The notes under the pieces were generated by a model, which worked only from the letters and a program-made list of their open reading frames with translations, ran no database searches and had not been told where the DNA came from. From Dysgonomonas sp. (GTDB lineage: Bacteria > Bacteroidota > Bacteroidia > Bacteroidales > Dysgonomonadaceae), in the NCBI GenBank assembly GCA_003523545.1, contig DQAM01000525.1, positions 1 through 5,215 of the forward strand: DNA of 5,215 nt. The letters run 5' to 3'. The position numbers and the translations under genes are program-made. Numbering within the stretch: the stretch's first letter is position 1; each line of letters starts with the position of its first letter. This document shows, piece after piece, positions 1 through 5,215 of the stretch.

Positions 1-1279
1 CTTGATTGATAACAAAGACAGCAAAAAACGTTACAGGGCAGATGTGCTGATAGAAGATCATCTGGCTAAGATAGACGATAAGATACAGAAAGAAGTAGAT
101 AAAGCAGCTAAGAGGTTTGGGGAGAGTTTTGACGAAAAGATGTTTCGGGAAACCAATCCCCGCATTCTCGAGAACCAAAAGAAACGGGACGAGATACATG
201 CCCGTTTTGCTAAAGCCCTCAATGATGGCAATCTCGAAGAATTGAGAAATATAATCATCGATTGCGAGATAGTTGATCCTATCAGCGGAACCAAGAACTG
301 GACCGAGGTCCGCCAGTTTAATCTGATGTTTGCCACGGAGATGGGTTCGACTGCCGACGGTGCTATGAAAGTCTACCTTCGTCCCGAGACTGCCCAGGGA
401 ATCTTTGTTAATTTCCTGAATGTACAAAAAACAGGACGGATGAAAATCCCGTTCGGCATTGCACAGATAGGTAAGGCTTTCCGCAACGAGATCGTTGCCC
501 GCCAGTTTATTTTCCGTATGAGGGAGTTCGAGCAGATGGAGATGCAGTTCTTTGTCCGCCCGGGAGAAGAGCTGGACTGGTTTGCTAAATGGAAGGAAAC
601 CCGTATGAAGTGGCATAAAGCTCTCGGATTCGGTGACAAAAAATATCGTTTTCATGACCACGACAAGCTGGCACATTATGCAAATGCGGCCACCGATATA
701 GAATTCGAAATGCCTTTTGGCTTTAAGGAAGTGGAGGGAATTCATTCACGTACCGATTTTGATTTAGGCAGTCATGAAAAATTCTCAGGAAAGAAAATAC
801 AGTACTTTGATCCTGAGCTTAATAAATCTTATACCCCCTATGTCGTGGAAACATCTATCGGTGTAGACCGTATGTTCCTTTCGGTTATTGCAGCTTCATA
901 CAAAGAAGAGAAGCTGGAGAACGGAGAGGAAAGAGTTGTATTGAGCCTGCCTCCTGCACTTGCTCCAATCAAATTAGGGGTATTCCCGTTAGTCAAAAAA
1001 GACGGATTGCCGGAAAAAGCGCGGGAAGTGATAGAAAATTTGAAATTCGATTTTAAGTGCCAATATGATGAGAAAGACAGTATCGGAAAGCGGTACCGCC
1101 GTAGTGATGCTATCGGTACACCCTATTGTGTAACAGTCGATCATCAGACGTTGGAAGATAATACAGTCACTATCCGCTATCGCGATACGATGGAGCAGGA
1201 GCGTGTCGATATAAAAGACTTGTCGGCTATCATTTCAGATAAAGTAAATATGAAAACTTTGCTGAAAAGCATCGGTTGA
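1..1279 (+). CDS. glyS: Glycyl-tRNA synthetase, single-chain (alpha2) type, 5'-truncated by window edge
   Basis: Class II aminoacyl-tRNA synthetase that charges tRNA-Gly with glycine in the cytosol, using ATP. The first whole codon is at position 2. The TTG there is an internal leucine codon, not a start, because about 90 N-terminal residues of the usual ~510-515 are missing. Numbering from that codon (425 residues visible), the core includes YLRPETAQG (125-133, part of the ATP/glycine site), motif 2 FRNE (160-163) followed by REFEQME (174-180), and HSRTDFDL (248-255). Motif 3 lies around SIGVDRM (285-291) and carries the conserved arginine. The C-terminal HGTP anticodon-binding domain runs from about LPPALAPIKLGVFPL (316-330) to the end, with RRSDAIGTPYCV (366-377) typical of that fold. 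The pattern matches the eukaryote/archaea-like dimeric GlyRS used by Bacteroidota, not the alpha2beta2 GlyQ/GlyS form. The stop is TGA. No clear terminator follows, so read-through into the FKBP gene is possible. Confidence 0.97.
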   Translation, partial: LIDNKDSKKRYRADVLIEDHLAKIDDKIQKEVDKAAKRFGESFDEKMFRETNPRILENQKKRDEIHARFAKALNDGNLEELRNIIIDCEIVDPISGTKNWTEVRQFNLMFATEMGSTADGAMKVYLRPETAQGIFVNFLNVQKTGRMKIPFGIAQIGKAFRNEIVARQFIFRMREFEQMEMQFFVRPGEELDWFAKWKETRMKWHKALGFGDKKYRFHDHDKLAHYANAATDIEFEMPFGFKEVEGIHSRTDFDLGSHEKFSGKKIQYFDPELNKSYTPYVVETSIGVDRMFLSVIAASYKEEKLENGEERVVLSLPPALAPIKLGVFPLVKKDGLPEKAREVIENLKFDFKCQYDEKDSIGKRYRRSDAIGTPYCVTVDHQTLEDNTVTIRYRDTMEQERVDIKDLSAIISDKVNMKTLLKSIG

Positions 1280-1360
1280 TTAAATGAGCAGAAGAAGAAC
1301 TATTGATATTTTATAATAATATATTCACATTTTTTATAGGATAATTATTCTTAAATGTTC

Positions 1361-1368
1361 TATTTTTG
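1361..1368 (+). promoter_or_regulatory. Bacteroidota-type -7 promoter element for the FKBP lipoprotein gene
   Basis: The octamer TATTTTTG fits the Bacteroidota sigma-ABfr -7 consensus TAnnTTTG and lies 21 bp before the FKBP start codon. That would give a very short 5' UTR of about 10-15 nt. No good -33 TTTG/TTG is seen about 20 bp upstream, where the DNA is simply AT-rich, so the call rests on the -7 match and its position. The rest of the 110-bp gap after glyS holds no gene and no convincing hairpin. Confidence 0.55.
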
Positions 1369-1389
1369 CCACATTAACAAAAAAATGAG

Positions 1390-2082
1390 ATGGTAAAAAA
1401 AATATTTCTTTATTCATTGTCTTTTTTCATGCTTTCGGTATCGTTGGTATCGTGTATGGACGATGATGATGAAGTCGTAATTGATCAGGAATGGAAATCG
1501 CTGAACGAAAAACGATTTAATGATCTTGTCGCGGGAAAAGAATATCGCGAACTTACTTCACAATCCGGTAATGGAAAAATTCTTTGGAAAAATTCGCAAG
1601 AAATTGAAACTATAGATGAACGAAATTTATTGCGTATTGCTGTAGATGGTAAACCTGAATTTACAGATACAGTAGTGGTCAGATACGAAGGCTGGTATTT
1701 TAATAAGAACAATGAAAAGCTGATATTCGATTCCACGGAGAATCCGTCTTTAAGAACAGAGATTGATTATAGTCTCGGTCTGGCTCCAAATAAAGATCCG
1801 AATAAGATTTCTGCAAAATTTGCTGTAAATCCTAGTACAGTTGCAAGTGCGTCCAATGGATATATTGGGGGTGTAATTGATGGCTGGAGTACAGCTCTAC
1901 AAGATATGGTATTAGGTGAAGAACGGGAAATCGTTTTGCCTTATCAATTAGCGTATGGTTCAACGCCTTCAACTTATAGGCCTTCAAGTTCAGGTACAAT
2001 CTATACATTGATTCCGGCATATACGACTCTTCACTTCCGGTTAAAGTTGTTAAAGATTATTCCTATGAAAGGGCGCTCTTAA
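1390..2082 (+). CDS. FKBP-type peptidyl-prolyl cis-trans isomerase, predicted surface or outer-membrane lipoprotein
   Basis: This 230-residue exported protein is predicted to isomerise Xaa-Pro bonds and assist folding outside the cytoplasm. Residues 1-22 form a lipoprotein signal: MVKK, a hydrophobic stretch, then the lipobox LVSC with the lipidated Cys at 22. The mature N-terminus continues MDDDDE, an acidic run resembling the Bacteroidota lipoprotein export signal for surface display. Residues ~33-90 are a non-catalytic linker. The FKBP domain (about 91-224) shows VVVRYEG (95-101), FDST (113-116), VIDGW (162-166), ALQDMVLGE (169-177), LPYQLAYG (183-190) and IPAYTTLHFRLKLLKI (208-223). These hold the expected pocket Tyr, Asp, Val-Ile, Trp and Tyr. 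FDST and VIDGW are separated by about 45 residues instead of the usual ~16, so an insertion sits beside the active site. ATG at 1390 is chosen because it gives a complete signal peptide. The gene converges on dacB with 6 bp between stops. Family is secure; isomerase activity and surface location are inferred. Confidence 0.9.
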   Translation: MVKKIFLYSLSFFMLSVSLVSCMDDDDEVVIDQEWKSLNEKRFNDLVAGKEYRELTSQSGNGKILWKNSQEIETIDERNLLRIAVDGKPEFTDTVVVRYEGWYFNKNNEKLIFDSTENPSLRTEIDYSLGLAPNKDPNKISAKFAVNPSTVASASNGYIGGVIDGWSTALQDMVLGEEREIVLPYQLAYGSTPSTYRPSSSGTIYTLIPAYTTLHFRLKLLKIIPMKGRS

Positions 2083-2088
2083 ATAAGA

Positions 2089-3519
2089 TTAAAATACAGA
2101 TAATAAAAATTCTTCGATAGCCTTCACAGTATTTCTGCGGAGGCTGTTGTAATTATTAACCATTACAGAGAAAGCATATTTCTTATCGCCATCTATATAG
2201 TAACCCGAAAAACATTGTACATCCGCAATGCTTCCGCTTTTTACAAACACTTTACCTTCGAGGCGTGTGCCTTTAAGCAGATTCTTGACAGTACCTTCTT
2301 TTCCTGCCTGGGGTAATGATTCAAAAAATGCTTCTTTGTTATTACTTTTGGTCTGCATGTAGACCAGAATATCACAAAGTAACCCGGCACTTATCTTATT
2401 GGACGGAGCAAGTCCGCAGCCGTCATACATGAAAAGTGAATTGGTATTCAATCCTTTTTCTTCCCAGAAGTTATTGGTCAGGTCTATCCCGGCTGCGAGA
2501 GGGTTAGATTTTTGATCGATGTCTTTTGCCCTTTTACCTACTGCCCGTATCAGGTGTTCCGCATAGTGGTTATTGCTGCGGACGTTGAGTACTTTAATGA
2601 TATCTCTCAGAGGAGCGGAAAGGTGGGTGTATATTATTTTATCATCTCCGGTATTTATCGTATTCTGCTTTTTTTGTTTTCTTCTGTAGGTGGTAATACC
2701 GTTTGTACGGACTTGTTTTTCCAATAGCTTATTTGCCAGGGTTTGTCCCAGATATAAACCGGGATCAGGGATATCCCCTTTTATGGAGAAAGATTTACGG
2801 TTAGCCGGGATATCGCCGACTATCCTGCGTAAGAAAGAAAAAGGCTCACCATTTATATACCCGTTGTCTTTTCCGGTGGTGTTTGTCGTGACTTGATTGT
2901 CAAATACAATGTCTTTCATTTCGGGAGCGGTTCGGATTATTATTGGCGTTACGTTCGGATTAGTCGTATTAAAGTATAATCTATACGTATTGTCGAATAT
3001 GCTGATTCCGTATGCTCCTGCTGCATAATAATTGCCCATATCTTCCTGCAGCCATTTGTTAGATACTCCGGTATATCCGAAATAACTATCGTCAACTTCT
3101 ATACTTACAGTTTTTTGGGAAGGCAATGATTCTATGATTTTATTAGTCCATTCCTCTAAAAAAACTTCCGGATCATCGTTTAGATATTCACTTCCCAGAG
3201 TGGGGTCTCCACATCCACGGATTACAATTTTCGGGGTATCGCTTTTATCAACTGCAACATCCGTTTTGAAGCGGTAATCTTCGCCCAATATTTCGACAGC
3301 CGCCGCTGTAGTTACAATCTTCATAGTCGAAGCAGGCACTAAAGCTGTCTTCTCATTATGAGAAGCAATGTTTTTGCCATTCATGTCTTTTATACAAATA
3401 CCGATAGAAGCGGCTTCAAATCCTTTGGTATTTATAAATTTACGGACGGCACTTTCCGGTTGTGAAAAAAATGGAAGGCTGTATATGAATGCTATTGCCA
3501 GTAAGCTGTATCTTGACAT
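2089..3519 (-). CDS. dacB: D-alanyl-D-alanine carboxypeptidase/endopeptidase, PBP4 type (peptidase S13)
   Basis: Periplasmic penicillin-binding protein predicted to remove the terminal D-Ala from peptidoglycan stem peptides and/or cleave D-Ala-mDAP cross-links, so it trims and remodels the cell wall. It has 476 residues, a normal length for S13 enzymes. Residues 1-20 form a Sec signal peptide (SRYSLLAIAFIYSLPFFSQ). All three active-site motifs are present: SxxK as STMK (nucleophile Ser64, Lys67), SxN as SNN (315-317), and the KTG box as KSG (427-429) in VKSGSIADVQCFSGY. The ~250 residues between motifs 1 and 2 hold the large insertion typical of type-4 PBPs, including RGCGDPTLGS (101-110). 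DGCGLAPSN (366-374) matches the family's DGSGLS region, with Cys where Ser is usual. KSG for KTG is a conservative change. The ATG at 3517-3519 is the only start that keeps the signal peptide. The gene diverges from the AI-2E gene. Whether carboxypeptidase or endopeptidase activity dominates cannot be read from sequence. Confidence 0.95.
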   Translation of the reverse strand: MSRYSLLAIAFIYSLPFFSQPESAVRKFINTKGFEAASIGICIKDMNGKNIASHNEKTALVPASTMKIVTTAAAVEILGEDYRFKTDVAVDKSDTPKIVIRGCGDPTLGSEYLNDDPEVFLEEWTNKIIESLPSQKTVSIEVDDSYFGYTGVSNKWLQEDMGNYYAAGAYGISIFDNTYRLYFNTTNPNVTPIIIRTAPEMKDIVFDNQVTTNTTGKDNGYINGEPFSFLRRIVGDIPANRKSFSIKGDIPDPGLYLGQTLANKLLEKQVRTNGITTYRRKQKKQNTINTGDDKIIYTHLSAPLRDIIKVLNVRSNNHYAEHLIRAVGKRAKDIDQKSNPLAAGIDLTNNFWEEKGLNTNSLFMYDGCGLAPSNKISAGLLCDILVYMQTKSNNKEAFFESLPQAGKEGTVKNLLKGTRLEGKVFVKSGSIADVQCFSGYYIDGDKKYAFSVMVNNYNSLRRNTVKAIEEFLLSVF

Positions 3520-3565
3520 ACTATTTATTCTTAAAAGAGATAAGATTAAGTTTATGAAAAATCAA

Positions 3566-3573
3566 TATCTTTG
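3566..3573 (+). promoter_or_regulatory. Bacteroidota-type -7 promoter element for the AI-2E family gene
   Basis: TATCTTTG is an exact match to TAnnTTTG. TTAAG begins 20 bp upstream at 3546, a weak fit to the -33 TTTG element at the right spacing. Transcription would begin near 3578-3582. This excludes the upstream in-frame ATG at 3554 as the start on this transcript and supports ATG 3608. Confidence 0.7.
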
Positions 3574-3581
3574 TAAAGATA
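3566..3581. repeat. Perfect 7-bp inverted repeat overlapping the -7 element
   Basis: TATCTTT and AAAGATA flank a central GT, giving a 16-bp palindrome that contains the whole plus-strand -7 element and a near -7 on the minus strand. It could be an operator, a symmetric divergent promoter core, or chance in AT-rich DNA. Confidence 0.5.
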
Positions 3582-3587
3582 ACCAAA

Positions 3588-3611
3588 ATGACAAATCCCG
3601 AAAAACTATGA
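3588..3611 (+). other. Seven-codon leader ORF (MTNPEKL) overlapping the AI-2E start by ATGA
   Basis: ATG at 3588 is the first ATG after the predicted transcription start. It opens a seven-codon frame, MTNPEKL, ending with TGA at 3609-3611, which overlaps the ATG at 3608-3610 of the membrane-protein gene. This arrangement could couple translation of the two. Alternatively it is the remains of a longer N-terminus: one extra A in the A5 run at 3601-3605 would join the frames as MTNPEKTMSSS. Nothing shows that the peptide itself is functional. Confidence 0.25.
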
Positions 3612-4747
3612 GCAGCAGTTTTGACAGACCTTATACCTTCGACCGGGTTATACGTATCGTGATCAGTTTTTTGTTATTCGGCTTTATAATCTACATGATT
3701 TATATTCTGCGGAATGTTTTGCTGCCTTTTATGGTGGCGTGGCTGATTGCGTATCTATTGAATCCTATCGTCCGGTTTATTCAGAAGAAGCTGCGGTTAA
3801 CAAAACGTTTCGGGGCCGTGCTGATAACCTTTGCTTTACTGGCAGGAATTCTTACAATTTTGTTTGTAAGTGTAACCCCGTTAGTAAAGGATGAAATTAT
3901 TCAGATTAATAACCTTGTTTCTTCCTACCAACTGCGGTCTATGTCCAATGACGGCATTCCGCTGAGTATCCAGGAGTTTATTACGGAAAATATAGATTTT
4001 CAGAAATTGAGAGAATCATTGAACCGCGAAACGGCTACCGAAACTTTGAAATACCTATTGCCTGCCGTACAGAATGTGGTATCCAGCAGTATATCTGTCA
4101 TTTTGGGATTTACGGTTGTATTCATTATACTATTGTACCTCATATTTATACTTCTCGATTATGATAAGATAAATCAGTTGTGGATGAATCTTATACCCCA
4201 TAAATACCGTCCGGTAGTAAGTAAAATAACGCTGGATGTGGAGAAGAGCATGAATAATTATTTCCGGCATCAAGCTCTTATATGCCTGATTGTGGCCGTA
4301 CTGTTTGCGACAGCTTTCCAGATAGTCGGACTACCGCTGGCGATAGTGATGGGAGTTTTGATAGGGATACTGCACATGGTTCCATATCTGCATACTATAA
4401 GTATCGTGCCGGCGGTGTTATTATCGTGGCTTAAAGTATCCGAGACCGGGCAGAGTTTCTGGGCAATGGTAGGACTCGTTCTCCTCATTTATGTAATCAT
4501 ACAATGTATCATAGACCTGGTTCTTGTTCCCCGTATCATGGGTAAAGCGATGGGGTTGAATCCTGCTATAATATTGCTTTCCCTTTCTATATGGGGCGCA
4601 TTGATGGGTGTCGTAGGTATGATTATAGCCATACCATTAACTACCCTTCTTTTGTCTTATTATCAGCAGTTCCTGAATGGTGACTTTGAAAAGGAAGGGG
4701 TTGTTAATTTTGAAGAAAAAGGAGAAAGACAAATTAGAAATCAATAG
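3608..4747 (+). CDS. AI-2E family (PerM/YdiK/TqsA-like) integral membrane transporter
   Basis: Polytopic inner-membrane protein of the AI-2E transporter family (PF01594). Members have been linked to autoinducer-2 export, Na+/H+ antiport or general efflux; the substrate here is unknown. From ATG 3608 it has 379 residues, normal for the family. Hydrophobic segments lie at about 15-35, 37-55, 67-91, 163-183, 222-242, 243-275, 284-307 and 317-350. A mostly soluble stretch at 92-150 between the third and fourth is typical. Family signatures are HMVPYLHTI (256-264), LVPRIMGKAMGLNPA (306-320) and ILLSLSIWGALMGVVGM (322-338), then an AIP motif (341-343). The C-terminus (358-379) is charged. An open frame extends upstream to 3368, but that part is antisense to dacB and precedes the promoter. 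The start at 3608 gives a family-like N-terminus, MSSSFDRPYTFDRV. No terminator separates it from the next gene, so read-through is likely. Confidence 0.9.
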   Translation: MSSSFDRPYTFDRVIRIVISFLLFGFIIYMIYILRNVLLPFMVAWLIAYLLNPIVRFIQKKLRLTKRFGAVLITFALLAGILTILFVSVTPLVKDEIIQINNLVSSYQLRSMSNDGIPLSIQEFITENIDFQKLRESLNRETATETLKYLLPAVQNVVSSSISVILGFTVVFIILLYLIFILLDYDKINQLWMNLIPHKYRPVVSKITLDVEKSMNNYFRHQALICLIVAVLFATAFQIVGLPLAIVMGVLIGILHMVPYLHTISIVPAVLLSWLKVSETGQSFWAMVGLVLLIYVIIQCIIDLVLVPRIMGKAMGLNPAIILLSLSIWGALMGVVGMIIAIPLTTLLLSYYQQFLNGDFEKEGVVNFEEKGERQIRNQ

Positions 4748-4753
4748 TTTTTA

Positions 4754-4761
4754 TAACTTTG
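4754..4761 (+). promoter_or_regulatory. Bacteroidota-type -7 promoter element for the DUF3127 gene
   Basis: TAACTTTG exactly matches TAnnTTTG and sits 6 bp after the AI-2E stop codon and 25 bp before the next ATG. TTAG starts 20 bp upstream at 4734, a weak -33 candidate inside the AI-2E coding end. This gives the downstream gene its own transcription start despite the 39-bp spacing. AGAAAAAAGA before the ATG is at best a poor ribosome-binding site. Confidence 0.7.
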
Positions 4762-4786
4762 TGTTCCCAAAACAGAAAAAAGAATT

Positions 4787-5158
4787 ATGCAAATCACTGC
4801 AAAATTAATACAGGTATTGCCTGTTCAATCAGGTGTCGGCCGTAACGGCGAGTGGAAAAAACAGGATGTTATCGTGGAAACTGACGGTCAGTACCCCAAG
4901 AAAATATGTATATCGATCTGGGGAGACAAAGCCAGTGAAGCGGTACTCCAGGTAGGAAATATACTGGATATATCTTTTGATGTGGAGAGCCGTGAATACA
5001 ACGGCCGTTGGTATACCGACGTAAAAGCGTGGAAAGTGGACATAGCGATGCCGGCCGGAAGCGAGCCGATGGGTGCTCCCGACTATTTGCAGCAGGCTCC
5101 GCCCCCTCCGGCGCCGGTTGATTTCACACAGGATGACGCGGACGACCTGCCTTTTTGA
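4787..5158 (+). CDS. DUF3127-type protein with predicted OB-fold and SSB-like C-terminal tip
   Basis: This 123-residue protein matches my recollection of the Bacteroidota DUF3127 family (PF11325), which has no established function as far as I know. Residues 1-87 look like a small beta-barrel (OB-fold): alternating strands MQITAKLIQVLPVQ (1-14), KKQDVIVETD (24-33), KKICISIWGDKASEAV (38-53) and VGNILDISFDVESREYNGRW (56-75), then YTDVKAWKVDI (76-86). Their order recalls SSB: W-G-K-x-A-E, then K-G-x-V-x-V, then R-x-Y-x-G-x-x-Y-T-x-V. Residues 88-115 form a flexible Pro/Ala/Gln-rich linker with APPPPAP (104-110). The last residues, DDADDLPF (116-123), closely resemble the SSB tip DDDIPF, which docks RecO, RecQ, PriA and other repair or replication proteins. 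There is no signal peptide, so it is cytosolic. Binding to single-stranded DNA or RNA and partner recruitment are inferences. It is too short and divergent to be the standard SSB. It has its own promoter and terminator. Confidence 0.85.
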   Translation: MQITAKLIQVLPVQSGVGRNGEWKKQDVIVETDGQYPKKICISIWGDKASEAVLQVGNILDISFDVESREYNGRWYTDVKAWKVDIAMPAGSEPMGAPDYLQQAPPPPAPVDFTQDDADDLPF

Positions 5159-5186
5159 AGCATGAACAAATTCATGCTTTTCTTTG
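5158..5186 (+). terminator. Rho-independent terminator of the DUF3127 gene
   Basis: A perfect 9-bp stem (AAGCATGAA at 5158-5166 pairing with TTCATGCTT at 5171-5179) closes on the four-base loop CAAA and is followed by the T-rich run TTCTTTG. The stem starts at the last base of the TGA stop codon, so the 3' UTR is almost nothing but the hairpin. The stem is AT-leaning and the T tract is interrupted by one C, so efficiency may be moderate. Confidence 0.8.
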
Positions 5187-5197
5187 TTTCTTGAATT

Positions 5198-5215
5198 ATG
5201 AAAAAGAAGATTTTA
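5198..5215 (+). CDS. Start of a further gene, cut by the window end (product unknown)
   Basis: ATG at 5198 opens MKKKIL before the sequence ends. A Met-Lys-Lys-Lys start followed by hydrophobic residues would suit a signal peptide or membrane protein, but six residues cannot identify it. It follows the terminator by about 12 bp. The T-rich tail TTTCTTTG (5179-5186) is one base off the -7 consensus and could serve as its promoter. Confidence 0.4.

Larger units (their letters stand above)
3520..3607. promoter_or_regulatory. Divergent intergenic promoter region between dacB and the AI-2E family gene
   Basis: This 88-bp AT-rich region lies between two divergent genes and must hold the promoter of dacB and that of the AI-2E gene. 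The plus-strand promoter is recognisable at 3566-3573. For dacB, the best minus-strand -7 candidate is TATCTTTA (complement of 3574-3581), one base off TAnnTTTG; it would leave an untranslated leader of roughly 50 nt. Neither gene has a strong Shine-Dalgarno sequence. Confidence 0.6.

Noticed and set aside
58..639. Minus-strand open frames inside glyS
   Set aside because: They mirror conserved GlyRS coding sequence; their composition looks like reverse-strand shadow and they show no family features.
1280..1389. Possible glyS terminator or small RNA in the AT-rich gap
   Set aside because: Only short AT palindromes such as ATAATTAT at 1341-1348 are present; there is no GC-bearing stem followed by a T tract.
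2071..2082. Near-palindrome at the end of the FKBP gene (GGGCGCTCTT region) as a bidirectional terminator
   Set aside because: The arms meet with no loop, so it cannot form a normal hairpin, and no T tract follows.
2512..2896. Two plus-strand open frames of 68-71 codons inside dacB
   Set aside because: They are complementary to clearly conserved dacB coding sequence, have no recognisable domains and no promoter of their own.
3368..3607. Upstream extension of the AI-2E reading frame (80 extra codons, with ATGs at 3368 and 3554)
   Set aside because: It is antisense to the dacB N-terminus, lies before the predicted -7 element and transcription start, and adds residues unlike the family N-terminus.
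1..5215. Mobile elements, CRISPR arrays, tRNA/rRNA genes or a defence island
   Set aside because: No transposase, integrase, regularly spaced repeats or RNA-gene-like sequence was seen; the recognised genes are housekeeping or envelope genes.

Overview
The window looks like chromosomal DNA of a Bacteroidales bacterium (phylum Bacteroidota). Genes lack clear Shine-Dalgarno sequences. Three of them are preceded by the Bacteroidota-type -7 element TAnnTTTG. One lipoprotein carries an acidic run after its lipobox cysteine, as Bacteroidota surface lipoproteins do. The DUF3127-type small protein is also typical of the phylum. Base composition is moderate and AT-leaning. I cannot fix the genus by reading alone; Parabacteroides, Dysgonomonas or Bacteroides relatives are all plausible.

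Layout. Positions 1-1279 (+) hold the C-terminal five-sixths of glycyl-tRNA synthetase, cut by the window edge. After a 110-bp AT-rich gap with a -7 element, 1390-2082 (+) encodes an FKBP-type peptidyl-prolyl isomerase lipoprotein. It converges, with only 6 bp between stop codons, on 2089-3519 (-), a PBP4/DacB-type D-Ala-D-Ala carboxypeptidase/endopeptidase. An 88-bp divergent region with a 16-bp palindrome built around a -7 element separates dacB from 3608-4747 (+), an AI-2E (PerM/YdiK/TqsA-like) family membrane protein. A second -7 element directly after that stop serves 4787-5158 (+), a 123-residue DUF3127-type protein. Its predicted OB-fold and acidic tail ending DDLPF resemble single-stranded DNA-binding protein (SSB). 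It ends in an intrinsic terminator whose stem begins at the last base of the stop codon. The first six codons of another gene (MKKKIL) start at 5198 and run off the window.

The genes are mostly housekeeping or envelope functions: translation, extracytoplasmic protein folding, peptidoglycan trimming, membrane export and a probable nucleic-acid-binding protein. Promoter placement suggests mainly single-gene transcription units rather than one operon. There are no mobile elements, CRISPR arrays, tRNA or rRNA genes. The most interesting object is the DUF3127 protein with its SSB-like tip. The palindromic divergent promoter and the ATGA-overlapping seven-codon ORF before the AI-2E gene are the next most interesting.
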